Assembly (NCBI RefSeq): GCF_018614955.1
Contig: NZ_JAGGNV010000099.1
Coordinates: 1 to 43,344, forward strand
Direction: 5' to 3'
Source of the DNA: Variovorax paradoxus
GTDB taxonomy: Bacteria > Pseudomonadota > Gammaproteobacteria > Burkholderiales > Burkholderiaceae_C
DNA length: 43,344 nt
The stretch's first letter is position 1; every line of letters starts with the position of its first letter. Shown one piece after another: positions 31,973 to 40,224 of this stretch. The notes under the pieces are model-generated. The model was not told where the DNA came from, ran no database searches, and saw only the letters and a list, made by a program, of their open reading frames with translations. The position numbers and the translations under genes are program-made.

Positions 31973-33538
31973 ATGATGCAGGACCCTGTGCGCATGGGGA
32001 TTCAAGGGCTTGATGAGGTGCTGCTGGGCGGCGTCCACCGAAACAACAATATCCTCGTCGAAGGCGCGCCGGGGGCGGGGAAGACCACCCTCGGCCTGGC
32101 ATTCATTCACGCCGGTGCAGCCCTCTACGATGAACCCGGAGTGATCGTCTCGTTCGAGCTCGACCCCGAAAAGCTGCTGCGAGACGCCAGGAGTTTCGAC
32201 TGGGACCTGCAGCGGCTCATCGATGAGCGCAAGGTCAAGATCATTCAGACCTCGCCGGCCGTGCTGCTCAATGAATTCCGGTCCTCCGACGGAGCATTCA
32301 CCGCAGAGCTGGCTTCCATCGGCGCGCGCAGGTTGATGATCGATGGCCTGACGCCGCTTCGGCTGTATGCGGAGACCAACGACAAGCCGTTTCGCGAGGA
32401 TGTCCATCTGCTCACCGAAGGCCTCACGCGCTTGGGCGTCACGACGCTCGTCACGGCGGAACGCTCGGAAGGGAAGTTCGAGGCGCATGCGCACGAGCGA
32501 TTCGTGTTCGACACCATCATCTCGCTGACGCGCACCGAAGTGCGCCGCCGCGTGCACAGGATGCTCTCCGTGGTCAAGTCTCGCGGCCAGGACTTCATCA
32601 GCGGAAGCCACTCGATGCGCATCGAGCCGGGCGCAGGCGTACTCGTCTATCGTCGCGCCCAGTCCCGCCCCAGGGTAGATGAAGACCAACCTACATCGAG
32701 CCGGCGTGTGTCTGTCGGTTCGGCGCCGCTGGATCTGATCATGGATGGCGGCCTGTACGAGGGTTCGATCACGATGGTCACGGGCATTTCGGGGACCGGG
32801 AAGACCGTGCTCGGGGTTCAGTTTCTGACATCGGCGGTGCAAAGCGGGAAGCGCGCATTGCTCGTGACCCTGGACGAGCATCCGCGTCAGCTGATCCGCA
32901 ACGCGGCGAGCCTCGGCTTCGATCTGGAAGCGCTGGTACAGCAGGGCTCATTGTTCATCCACTACGAATCCCCGCTGGAGCTCGAACTTGATGTGCACTT
33001 CGACCGGATGACCAAGCTGGTGGAGAAGGAAGGCATCGACTGCATCGTCTTTGATTCGGTCGCAGTCTATGAGACAACGAGCCCCGAGCAGGCCGCAGAC
33101 TTCCTCTACGCGCTGGCTGACTTTGTGAAGGGCCGGCTTGCCACAGCCTTCTTCAACTACGAAAGCCCTGAGTTGCTGGGTGTGTCGCAGATCAGCCAGG
33201 AACTCAAGGGATCGCACCTGGTGGACAACATCATTCTGCTGAGCTATGTGGAAATTTCCACGCGCTTGCGCCGCGCGATCGCTGTTCCGAAGGTCCGCGG
33301 CAGCAAGAACATTCAGACCACGCGCGAGTACGTGATCGGGGCCGGTGGCATCTCCTTGCTCGACGAATCGGTAGTCGATGGGGAAGAAGCGACACCTGTC
33401 CCGCAACTGCCTTTCTCGTCCTACTATGGGCTGCTGGCTCGGTCGCCGTCCCGCAAGAGCCCGGCGATCGAAGACGCCGTCGCCCACGGCAAGGCGCTGC
33501 CGGAATCGCCGGAGTTGCCAGCCGAGTCGTCTCCATGA
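31973..33538 (+). CDS. KaiC-like double RecA-fold ATPase
   Basis: A 521-residue protein with two KaiC/RecA domains. Walker A sites are GAPGAGKTT (K37) and GISGTGKTV (K277). The CI-like glutamate pair is E62-L63 (SFELDPEKL) and the CII-like pair D301-E302 (TLDEHPRQL). At the place of the KaiC phosphosites I align S414-H415, so the threonine is replaced by His and the upstream Thr by Gln (Q409). Autophosphorylation as in cyanobacterial clocks is doubtful. No kaiA or kaiB lies nearby. AAGGAG precedes the ATG at 31973. It overlaps the histidine kinase gene by four bases. KaiC homologues outside cyanobacteria have been tied to stress adaptation. Confidence 0.93.
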   Translation: MMQDPVRMGIQGLDEVLLGGVHRNNNILVEGAPGAGKTTLGLAFIHAGAALYDEPGVIVSFELDPEKLLRDARSFDWDLQRLIDERKVKIIQTSPAVLLNEFRSSDGAFTAELASIGARRLMIDGLTPLRLYAETNDKPFREDVHLLTEGLTRLGVTTLVTAERSEGKFEAHAHERFVFDTIISLTRTEVRRRVHRMLSVVKSRGQDFISGSHSMRIEPGAGVLVYRRAQSRPRVDEDQPTSSRRVSVGSAPLDLIMDGGLYEGSITMVTGISGTGKTVLGVQFLTSAVQSGKRALLVTLDEHPRQLIRNAASLGFDLEALVQQGSLFIHYESPLELELDVHFDRMTKLVEKEGIDCIVFDSVAVYETTSPEQAADFLYALADFVKGRLATAFFNYESPELLGVSQISQELKGSHLVDNIILLSYVEISTRLRRAIAVPKVRGSKNIQTTREYVIGAGGISLLDESVVDGEEATPVPQLPFSSYYGLLARSPSRKSPAIEDAVAHGKALPESPELPAESSP

Positions 33539-34812
33539 ACGAGAGTTCCAACTCCGACGGCGGTCCGACGGGGTTGGACTGGGAAGGCTGGGGCAGAGCG
33601 CTGGAGCGCTTCGCAGCTGCGACCGGCCTCTGCGTATCCGCCTACGACCAGGCGTGCGAAAGGCAGGTGGGTCCCTTGGCCTCTGCCAAGGTCGCGCGCC
33701 TGTTGGCGGCCTCTGGCGTATGGAACGAGGGCCGCCGGGGCGAGCGGATCGAGCATGAACTCGCCGCGCGCGTGCTCGCTAATGGCAGCGTCGAGCAGGT
33801 GACTGTCTGCGACGAACTTCGCGTGCAGGCAGCGCCGGTGTCGATCAACGGCCAGGTGCGCGCATCGATTGTCTACGGCTGGACGTTCAGGACTTTCGGG
33901 ACACCCTTGGGATGTGAGCGCATTGCTCGTCAGCTCGGTGTTGACGGGGCGCGGCTTTGGGCGGAAGTGCGTCTGGAGTCACCGGTCTCGGACGAGCGAA
34001 TGAAGGTATACACCGAACTCCTCGAGACCATGATCGAGTCGACCGTTCGTCATGCCGAAGTGGTCGAGCGCCTTCAAGAGCTTGGTCGCGTGCGCGAGGT
34101 TTTCCTTGCCGGCGTGTCGCACGAACTTCGAACTCCCTTGTCGGTCCTTGGCACCAGAATCGAGCTCCTGCTACGGGGCACGCTCGAGGACCCTGAGGCC
34201 ACCCGGGCGTCGCTGGTCAACATGAAGCACCACGTCAAGACCGAGGCACGACTGGTAGAAGATCTGATCGAGGCGGCGCGCACTCGCACCGGGCAATTGC
34301 GCGTGGACAGGCAGCCTTCGTCGCTTCGAAGCATCCTCCAGGAGGCAATTTCCGCCGTCTTGCCAATTGCCGAGGGGAAGCAGATTTCGGTACTTGTGCC
34401 AGCTTTGGGCGAACTCGGAGAACTGCCAATTGTTGCTGACGCGCACCGGCTTCAGCAGGTGTTCTGGAACCTGCTTTCCAACGCCGTGAAGTTCACGCCT
34501 GCGACGGGGCGCATCGAGGTGCGTTTGCTGCGCAACGCGCAGGAGTACAGGGTTGCGGTGGCCGATTCGGGCAGCGGCATCGAGGAATCCCTGCTTCCTC
34601 ATGTCTTCGAACCGTTCACCAAACAGCACAAGGCGAACGCACAGGGATTGGGCCTTGGACTATCGATCGCTCGTCACATCGTCGAGCAGCATGGCGGTGC
34701 GATCCGGGTGGAAAGTGCCGGCCGCGACGCGGGTGCAACATTTCATGTGACGCTGCCGTCATTGCCGTTGCAACCGCCCGCCGAGGCTCCGGAGCGACCT
34801 AGTCTGGAGTAG
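33535..34812 (+). CDS. Sensor histidine kinase coupled to the KaiC-like gene
   Basis: A 425-residue soluble histidine kinase. An N-terminal sensor region (residues 1-170, no membrane helix; CVSAYDQACERQVGPLASAK and VQAAPVSINGQVRASIVYGW, GAF/PocR-like in look) is followed by a HisKA domain with H196 in GVSHELRTPLSVL. The ATPase domain has an N box (FWNLLSNAVKFTP), G1 (VADSGSGIEESLLPHVFEPF) and G2 (QGLGLGLSIARHIVEQHGG). The start overlaps the KaiC-like stop (ATGA), so the two are co-translated. The likely phospho-target is the single-domain regulator at 31 kb. SasA relates to KaiC in cyanobacteria in a comparable way, but the sensor domain here is different. Confidence 0.92.
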   Translation: MNESSNSDGGPTGLDWEGWGRALERFAAATGLCVSAYDQACERQVGPLASAKVARLLAASGVWNEGRRGERIEHELAARVLANGSVEQVTVCDELRVQAAPVSINGQVRASIVYGWTFRTFGTPLGCERIARQLGVDGARLWAEVRLESPVSDERMKVYTELLETMIESTVRHAEVVERLQELGRVREVFLAGVSHELRTPLSVLGTRIELLLRGTLEDPEATRASLVNMKHHVKTEARLVEDLIEAARTRTGQLRVDRQPSSLRSILQEAISAVLPIAEGKQISVLVPALGELGELPIVADAHRLQQVFWNLLSNAVKFTPATGRIEVRLLRNAQEYRVAVADSGSGIEESLLPHVFEPFTKQHKANAQGLGLGLSIARHIVEQHGGAIRVESAGRDAGATFHVTLPSLPLQPPAEAPERPSLE

Positions 34813-34979
34813 GAGAGGATCGCGTGTCCGACGCGCGAGAGTTCCTACAACGCCCATCATGTCTTGATGACGAAAACTCCAATGCCGTGCGTCACCATGG
34901 CATCGGCAGGCTCTTTTTCGTACGCGCTGTTGCGACAGTGCTGTTGCCTGCTGCGTGCGAATCATCGAGGAGTCGCATC

Positions 34980-35972
34980 ATGGCTGAGATCAAGGGGGAT
35001 AAGGAGCCGCATCCTTCGAACGAACTGAACGAGGATCCGCTCACCGGTGAACCGGGAGCCCATCCGGTCGGTACGGGTCTCGGCGCAACCGCCGGCGCGG
35101 TGGCCGGTGCCGCCGCAGGCGCAGTGGTCGGGCCGGTGGGCGTCTTGGTCGGCTTGATCGCTGGCGGTATAGCGGGCGGGCTGGGCGGGAAGGCAGTCGC
35201 CGAAAACGTGAATCCCACGGTTGAAGAGGCCTACTGGCGCGAGCACTATGCTGGCGAGTCCTACTATGAAGCGGGGCGCGGCTTCGAAGACTATGGCCCC
35301 GCCTATGAGTTAGGCTGGTCCAGCCGCGCAGTTCGTGGCGACGTCGAGTTCGACACCGCGGAGCCCGCGCTGGCCGAAGAATGGAAGGTGCGGCGCGGCT
35401 CCTCCGGCCTTGAGTGGGAACAGGCACAGCCTGCCACGCGCGCCGCTTGGGATCGCGCGGAAAGCGCCTATTTCCGGACTGGTAATCCTGATGCCAGCCC
35501 TGACCCCGAGGGGGTTCTGGACAAGGACCGCTTGGCGGATGTACTCAACCATCTGCTGGAGGCAGCGCGAGATGATGAGTTTGGCTTCCAGACCTGCGCG
35601 AACGAGGTCGCAGCGCCGGATCTGCAACAGGAGTTCTACGAGTGCGCTGAGCAGTGCCGCCAAGCCGCGGATCAGTTGGTCCAGATGATCAGGCGCTACG
35701 GCGGCACTCCGGCCGAGCAGGGTCCCGTCGGTGCTGCGGTGCAGCATCGCGGCTGGGTTCATGTGAAAGGTGTGCTGGGCGAGCATGACGACTTGTCGAT
35801 GCTGGAAGAATGCGCACGCGCAGGCGGGGCGACGTTGTTGCGCTATCGCCAAGTGCTGGAGCAGAACCTTCCGGCGAAGATTCACGATTTTGCGAAAAGA
35901 CAGACCGAAGGGTCCCAGCGCCACCGTGATCGCATCCAAGATCTGCGAAATCACGCAGCCTGCGCCCGATGA
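34980..35972 (+). CDS. DUF2383/PA2169-like four-helix protein, copy 2
   Basis: A 330-residue protein. It starts with a polar lead containing NEDPLTGEPGAHPVGTGLG, then a long Gly/Ala hydrophobic hairpin (AGAVAGAAAGAVVGPVGVLV and neighbours, residues about 38-72). Next come the EAYWREHYAGESYYEAGRGF block and the DUF2383-type four-helix bundle (VLNHLLEAARDDEFGFQTCA; AEQCRQAADQLVQMIRRYGG; GWVHVKGVLGEHDDL). The glycine-zipper-like hairpin may insert in a membrane. GAGGAG precedes the ATG. It follows the histidine kinase by 167 bases on the same strand. Function unknown. Confidence 0.85.
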   Translation: MAEIKGDKEPHPSNELNEDPLTGEPGAHPVGTGLGATAGAVAGAAAGAVVGPVGVLVGLIAGGIAGGLGGKAVAENVNPTVEEAYWREHYAGESYYEAGRGFEDYGPAYELGWSSRAVRGDVEFDTAEPALAEEWKVRRGSSGLEWEQAQPATRAAWDRAESAYFRTGNPDASPDPEGVLDKDRLADVLNHLLEAARDDEFGFQTCANEVAAPDLQQEFYECAEQCRQAADQLVQMIRRYGGTPAEQGPVGAAVQHRGWVHVKGVLGEHDDLSMLEECARAGGATLLRYRQVLEQNLPAKIHDFAKRQTEGSQRHRDRIQDLRNHAACAR

Positions 35973-36087
35973 CGGGCGGGGGCCTGGGCAAAGTCAGGTT
36001 GAATGCCACTGCGCAGGCGTTCACGCTCTCGCGTCTCTCACTGCCTTCGCGCGCGAACTCGAGGAGCCAGGCTCCCATCTCCGCCAG

Positions 36088-37096
36088 AGGACTATTTGAA
36101 CCGCGACCCCATCAGCGGTGAACCGGTGGCGCACATTGTCGGCACCGGTCTGGGAGCAGCGGGTCGATGGCGGGTGCGGCGGCGGGCTTGCTTGCGGGGC
36201 CGGCAGGCGCCGCCGCCGGGTTGGATGCGGGCGGCATTGTCGGAGGATTGTGTGGCAAGGCGGTCGCGGAGCGCGTGAACCCCACGGGGGAGATTGACTA
36301 TTGGCGCGAGCGCTATGCCGATGAGCCCTATTACGAGGCGGGTCGTACCTACGAGGACTATCGCCCTGCGTACCAATTGGGCTGGTCCACCCGCGCGGCG
36401 GCCGAAGGCACCTTTGACTTGGTGGAGCCTGCCATGGCCGCGCAATGGGGTGCCCTGCGGGGCAACTCCCGTCTGGACTGGGCACAGGCGCGCGCCGCCG
36501 CGCGGGCGGCGTGGGACCGCGCGGACAGCACACGCTTTGCCGAGGGTGATCCGGACGACAGTGTCGACCCCGGCGAGGTATCGGACCAGGAGGGCATCGT
36601 GGAGATGCTCAATGCTCTGCTTGGAATCGTACGGGACAGCGGCTTCGGCTTCCAAGCCTGCGCCGACGAGGTCGGAGCTCCAAAGCTGCGGCAGGTATTC
36701 CGCGAACGCGCGGAGCAGTGCCACCGGGCAGCATCGGTCGTGAACTCCTGGGATTCGTTTCAACGACCGTGGCGACGTCTTGATGCAGCTCTGGTGGGCG
36801 CCGGGCCAGCGCGTCAAGTGGGCGCCTATCTGCGTGTTTGCTGCTTCGACAAGAAGGAATTCGATGCAACCGGGAAGTCGGTTCGCATTGGCTACGCAGG
36901 ACGTGATCGAGCCATGAAGTTGCTCGAGGCCGGAGCGAAGGGTTTCGCGGCGATCTCTGCGCCCCCGACGGACGCTCACGGCCCAGGCCAGTGGGCAAAG
37001 TACGCGGATCTGGAGAAGGTCTACCCGGTCCTCGCCGTCGAAGGCTCTGCCGCCAATGACACTTCTCAAATCACGGGATTTTCCAGAAGCGCATGA
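36088..37096 (+). pseudogene. Decayed and chimeric third DUF2383-like copy
   Basis: This is a tandem duplicate of the gene before it. The lead (DYLNRDPISGEPVAHIVGTG) has no start codon. At about 36161-36165, in a run of Gs, the frame changes by one base before the Gly/Ala segment. The body then matches copy 2 (DYWRERYADEPYYEAGRTYE, YQLGWSTRA, MLNALLGIVRDSGFGFQACA) up to AEQCHRAA. From about 36734 the frame runs into unrelated sequence (AYLRVCCFDKKEFDATGKSV...) to 37096. The bundle's last two helices are missing. An ATG at 36167 could still allow a 309-residue chimera. It is most likely non-functional. Confidence 0.75.
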
Positions 37097-37478
37097 CCAT
37101 GGAAGCCGCGGCAATCGCTGCTTTGCAGCCCAATGGAGGGCCGAAAGCGCGCTGATCGCCCGGGCTCTGGGCCGCGCGAGCCGGTCAGCGAGTCGCGGTC
37201 GACAGGTTCGGGGCCGCCGACCCCCTCGCCAAGTGTCGCGAGGAGTTGGAGGAGCCCTGACGGACCGCCTGCAAAGGCCGCGCTGCCGCGCCGGTCCCTC
37301 GCCTCCCGGCTCCGCCGGCCGCGTGTGGAGCGCCGCGGAATTTTTAGCGGCTAAAAATTCACGCCGCATGCGGGGCGCGCGAAGGGCGCCGCGCCCTTTC
37401 ACCAGCCGGAACACTCCTCCGCGCACGCGAGCGGCGCCGCCCAGATCGCGCACACACACGCCGGGCTCCGCCACGAGT
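37097..37478. other. GC-rich non-coding stretch
   Basis: No supported gene; the open frames are composition artefacts. It contains the first copy of the short palindrome listed separately (about 37339-37359) and leads into IS-end-like repeats. Confidence 0.45.
37339..37359. repeat. AT-rich palindrome, copy 1
   Basis: TTTTTAGC and GCTAAAAA face each other around a single G, extended by AA and TT outside, giving ten-base arms. The same core occurs at 37544-37561. In GC-rich surroundings it stands out and may be a protein-binding site or part of an IS end. Confidence 0.7.
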
Positions 37479-37539
37479 TCCAACTAAGCTGCAAAAAATT
37501 CCAAGTAAGTTGAAAACCGACAGTAAGTTGAAAACCGAC
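37479..37539. repeat. IS21-end-like repeats: 18-bp tandem pair plus neighbour repeat
   Basis: Two perfect head-to-tail copies of AGTAAGTTGAAAACCGAC occupy 37504-37521 and 37522-37539. They are preceded by TTCCAACTAAGCTGCAAAAA (37480-37499), a relative of the segment at 9050. Multiple short repeats near the tips are typical of IS21-family ends. No istA or istB gene is in the window, so this is a solitary end or a scar. Confidence 0.6.
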
Positions 37540-37543
37540 AAGA

Positions 37544-37561
37544 TTTTTTAGCGGCTAAAAA
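37544..37561. repeat. AT-rich palindrome, copy 2
   Basis: TTTTTTAGC-G-GCTAAAAAA, the same core as copy 1 about 200 bases before it and in direct contact with the tandem repeats. It may also work as a weak terminator in either direction. Confidence 0.65.
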
Positions 37562-37578
37562 AACCAATGGTGGCGGGC

Positions 37579-37863
37579 ACTTACGCGAACTCGCCCTTTT
37601 TCCCTCCGACTTGGACGCGCTTTCTTGAGGGGTTGCAAATACGGGTTATCAAGATATTCAGAATCGGCGCTTGACGAAACGGTGGGCGAACTGGCGCCCT
37701 TCGTGCATCGTTCCGCCGAAGACATTCCCACCCGTGGATCCCTCTTCCGCAACAGCATTCGCGCATCCGAGTCCATTCCCCGCAAATTCTGGAAATGTCG
37801 TCGCGTTCGGCGGCTTCGAGAGATTCTGACCGGGATGATGACGTTAGCGTCGCCCTCGGACAT
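37579..37863 (-). CDS. Possible small basic protein, doubtful
   Basis: A minus-strand frame of about 90-95 codons (from MSEGDANVIIPVRISRSRRT at 37863) has an AAGGCGAG element upstream. The composition is polar and basic. No family is recognised, and the end near the IS-like repeats is uncertain. It may be an artefact. Confidence 0.2.
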
Positions 37864-37938
37864 TGCCGAAGCTCGCCTTGTTGGATATCGTCTGAGCGCC
37901 CGCATCATGTTGCGAGCCACCAGGAGATTCTCTTCACC

Positions 37939-38145
37939 ATCCAGAAGCCCTTGCCACCACCCGCTGGATACGCCAGCTGGCTGGATTACGCGGTCGAGCG
38001 GTTCGACACCCGCGAACCGTGGCTCGACAGCCACTTCGAAACCCTTGTCGATACAAATGCAGTCGAGCTCAACCGGGAAGATATCCGTGAGTCTGCGCGC
38101 ATCGAACTACGCGCCCTGAGAAAGGCCGCCGTGGATAAGCCGTAA
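37939..38145 (+). CDS. Small conserved-looking protein with an unusual start
   Basis: The frame reads QKPLPPPAGYASWLDYAVER, then FDTREPWLDSHFETLVDTN and REDIRESARIELRALRKAA, a natural-looking 68-residue protein of a type I believe is common near proteobacterial regulators (unnamed). CAGGAG lies 13 bases before ATC at 37939, where related proteins would have their first methionine. So the start may be a non-standard ATC, a mutated ATG, or an upstream in-frame ATG at 37795 (116 residues). Function unknown. Confidence 0.45.
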   Translation: MQKPLPPPAGYASWLDYAVERFDTREPWLDSHFETLVDTNAVELNREDIRESARIELRALRKAAVDKP

Positions 38146-38622
38146 GCTGATCTGCAAGGCCGCCGACGCAGGCAACCTGAACCTGTGGATTCTTCCTGGC
38201 GGCGACTCCCTGGATCGGAGCATTGGTTCGCCGACGTCGTGGTTGTTCGGTCCTGGCGCAAGGGCTGCAAGCTTGGCGGCTCCATCCCATCGGCGAGCGC
38301 CCAACTGCCCCAACGAATCTGCTACTCCTCAATGAGCGCGCCGTACCGACGCCACCATGCATCAGGCCAGGCCGATGTCTTCAACCTAGATGTTCAGCAA
38401 CGCACGGCGCGGGCACGACACCGCCGGCGACATTTTGACGGTAAAGTTCGAACGAAGCTATTTCCCAGGGCTTGGGAGTCCCGAGGCCATTCACCTGCAG
38501 CACGGCTGGGCAGAGTCTGATGGCGTCGAGGTGCCACCTCGCACTTGGACGCGGCACACGAGGGAGCCGCGATAACGCAGACGCCTTCGCCCGGTAGAGG
38601 CCCATAGACCAAGAGGATTCAG
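38146..38622. other. Intergenic stretch before the Gabija-like pair
   Basis: About 480 bases without a supported gene; open frames on both strands have no domain or good start. The promoter of the defence pair is probably near the right end, where AAGAGG also serves as the binding site for the next gene. Confidence 0.45.
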
Positions 38623-40224
38623 GTGCTCGTCAAAATCAAGATTCGTGGATACCGCATCCACAAAGACCTGACCGTCAAACCGAACAGCAAGTTCAACCTC
38701 ATCGTCGGCGCAAATGAGTCCGGCAAGTCCACGCTCATGGAGGCCATCGCCCTCGCCTTGACGGGCCGCATCAATGGACGAAGCGCGTCCGAAGAACTCA
38801 ATCCTCACTGGTTCAACACGGCCGTCGTTGAAGAGTTCATTCGCAAGAGGACCGCCGGCCTTGCGGTCGCCTTCCCGGAAATCTTGATCGAGCTGTCTTT
38901 CGAAGACGTTCCTGAGTTGCAAAGTCTGTGCGGCGCAATCAACACATATGTGCCGACGCATGCCTGCCCCGGCGTGACAATGAAGATCGCCCCGAACCCT
39001 GAGTACGCTGATGAACTGGAGACATGGGCCAAATCGCCAACAGCCTTGCTTCCGGTGGAGTACTACAAATGCGACTGGCGTTCGTTTGCCGACAAGGAGA
39101 TCACGAGCCGGCCCAAGATTCTGGCAACGGCCATCATCGATTCGCGCACCGTGCGCGCCTCCGCTGGCATCGACTATCACCTCCGCCAGATCCTCGGCGA
39201 CCAGCTTGAGCCCGCCGAGCGCGCAGAAATCTCACTTGAATACCGGCGGGTGAAAGCCTCGATGTCGCACACGGCGCTGAATGCGGTCAACACGCGGATG
39301 AGTTCCGTGCATGCCACGCTGCACAGCCAGCCGATCGCTCTGGCCATGGACCAGAGTTCGAGGACCTCCTGGGAGGGGGTTGTCACTCCGCACGTGGACA
39401 ACGTTCCGTTCTCCATGTCCGGCCAAGGGCAACAATCTGCCATCAAGATCTCACTGGCCATGAACCGGCATGCCGGACGCGCCAAGTTCGTAATGGTTGA
39501 GGAGCCGGAAAACCATCTGACGCACACGAGCCTCGTGACGCTGCTGGCAAGGATCGAATCCCTGGCGGGTGAACAGCAGCAACTGTTCATCTCCACGCAT
39601 AGCTCGTTCGTACTCAATCGCCTCGGTCTCGACGCCCTGATCCTGATGGGCAGTGACGCAGCAGCCAAGCTCACCGAACTCGATCCGGAAACGGTCGCGT
39701 ATTTCAAGAAGCTTCCCGGATACGACACCCTCCGCATCGTCCTGGCGAAGAAAATCGTTCTCGTCGAAGGACCATCCGATGAAATCGTGTTCGAGCGGAT
39801 CTTTCTTGACACCTACGGCAAGCGGCCGATGCAGTGCGGCATCGATGTGCTCAGCATGCGCGGGCTGTCGCTGGCGCGCGGCCTGGAGCTTTGCGCGGCG
39901 CTGAACAAGCCCGTAGCTGCGCTTCGCGACAACGACGGATTTGATCCCGCCGATCTCCGCAGTTTCGTCGATCGATGGCTGAAACCGTGCGTGCGAGAAC
40001 TCTTCATCGGCGCGGTCGCGGAGGGTGAAACCCTTGAGCCTCAGCTCATCCATCACAGCTCGGAAGGCCTGCTGCGCGACATCCTCGGCATCACGCCCGG
40101 CGCCGACTTGCTGAAATGGATGACGCGGGAGAAGACCGAGGCCGCGCTCCGGATCAGCGTTGCTGCCAGGAAGATCGTGCCTCCGCCTTACATGCTTGCG
40201 GCGGTCAAGTTCGCCCATGGGTAA
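38623..40224 (+). CDS. GajA-like OLD-family ATPase/TOPRIM nuclease
   Basis: A 533-residue protein. The N-terminal ABC-type ATPase has Walker A GANESGKST (K35), the signature-like SMSGQGQQSAIKISLAMN, Walker B FVMVEEPENHLT and an H-loop STHSS. The C-terminal TOPRIM nuclease has KKIVLVEGPSDEIVFERIF (Glu near residue 384) and a DxD-like pair in ALRDNDGFD near 437. This is the class-2 OLD layout of Gabija GajA, which nicks phage DNA when nucleotide levels fall. The start is a GTG with AAGAGG six bases upstream. It overlaps the helicase gene by eight bases. It is slightly shorter than studied GajA (about 580). Confidence 0.88.
   Translation: MLVKIKIRGYRIHKDLTVKPNSKFNLIVGANESGKSTLMEAIALALTGRINGRSASEELNPHWFNTAVVEEFIRKRTAGLAVAFPEILIELSFEDVPELQSLCGAINTYVPTHACPGVTMKIAPNPEYADELETWAKSPTALLPVEYYKCDWRSFADKEITSRPKILATAIIDSRTVRASAGIDYHLRQILGDQLEPAERAEISLEYRRVKASMSHTALNAVNTRMSSVHATLHSQPIALAMDQSSRTSWEGVVTPHVDNVPFSMSGQGQQSAIKISLAMNRHAGRAKFVMVEEPENHLTHTSLVTLLARIESLAGEQQQLFISTHSSFVLNRLGLDALILMGSDAAAKLTELDPETVAYFKKLPGYDTLRIVLAKKIVLVEGPSDEIVFERIFLDTYGKRPMQCGIDVLSMRGLSLARGLELCAALNKPVAALRDNDGFDPADLRSFVDRWLKPCVRELFIGAVAEGETLEPQLIHHSSEGLLRDILGITPGADLLKWMTREKTEAALRISVAARKIVPPPYMLAAVKFAHG

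Noticed and set aside
31958..32881. 307-codon minus-strand frame under the KaiC-like gene
   Set aside because: Antisense shadow of a clear KaiC-like coding region.
31973..33538. A circadian clock
   Set aside because: No KaiA or KaiB, and the phosphosite threonine is not present in my alignment, so a clock role is not supported.
36092..37483. 463-codon minus-strand open frame
   Set aside because: It is opposite the decayed DUF2383 copy; composition is typical of high-GC antisense frames.
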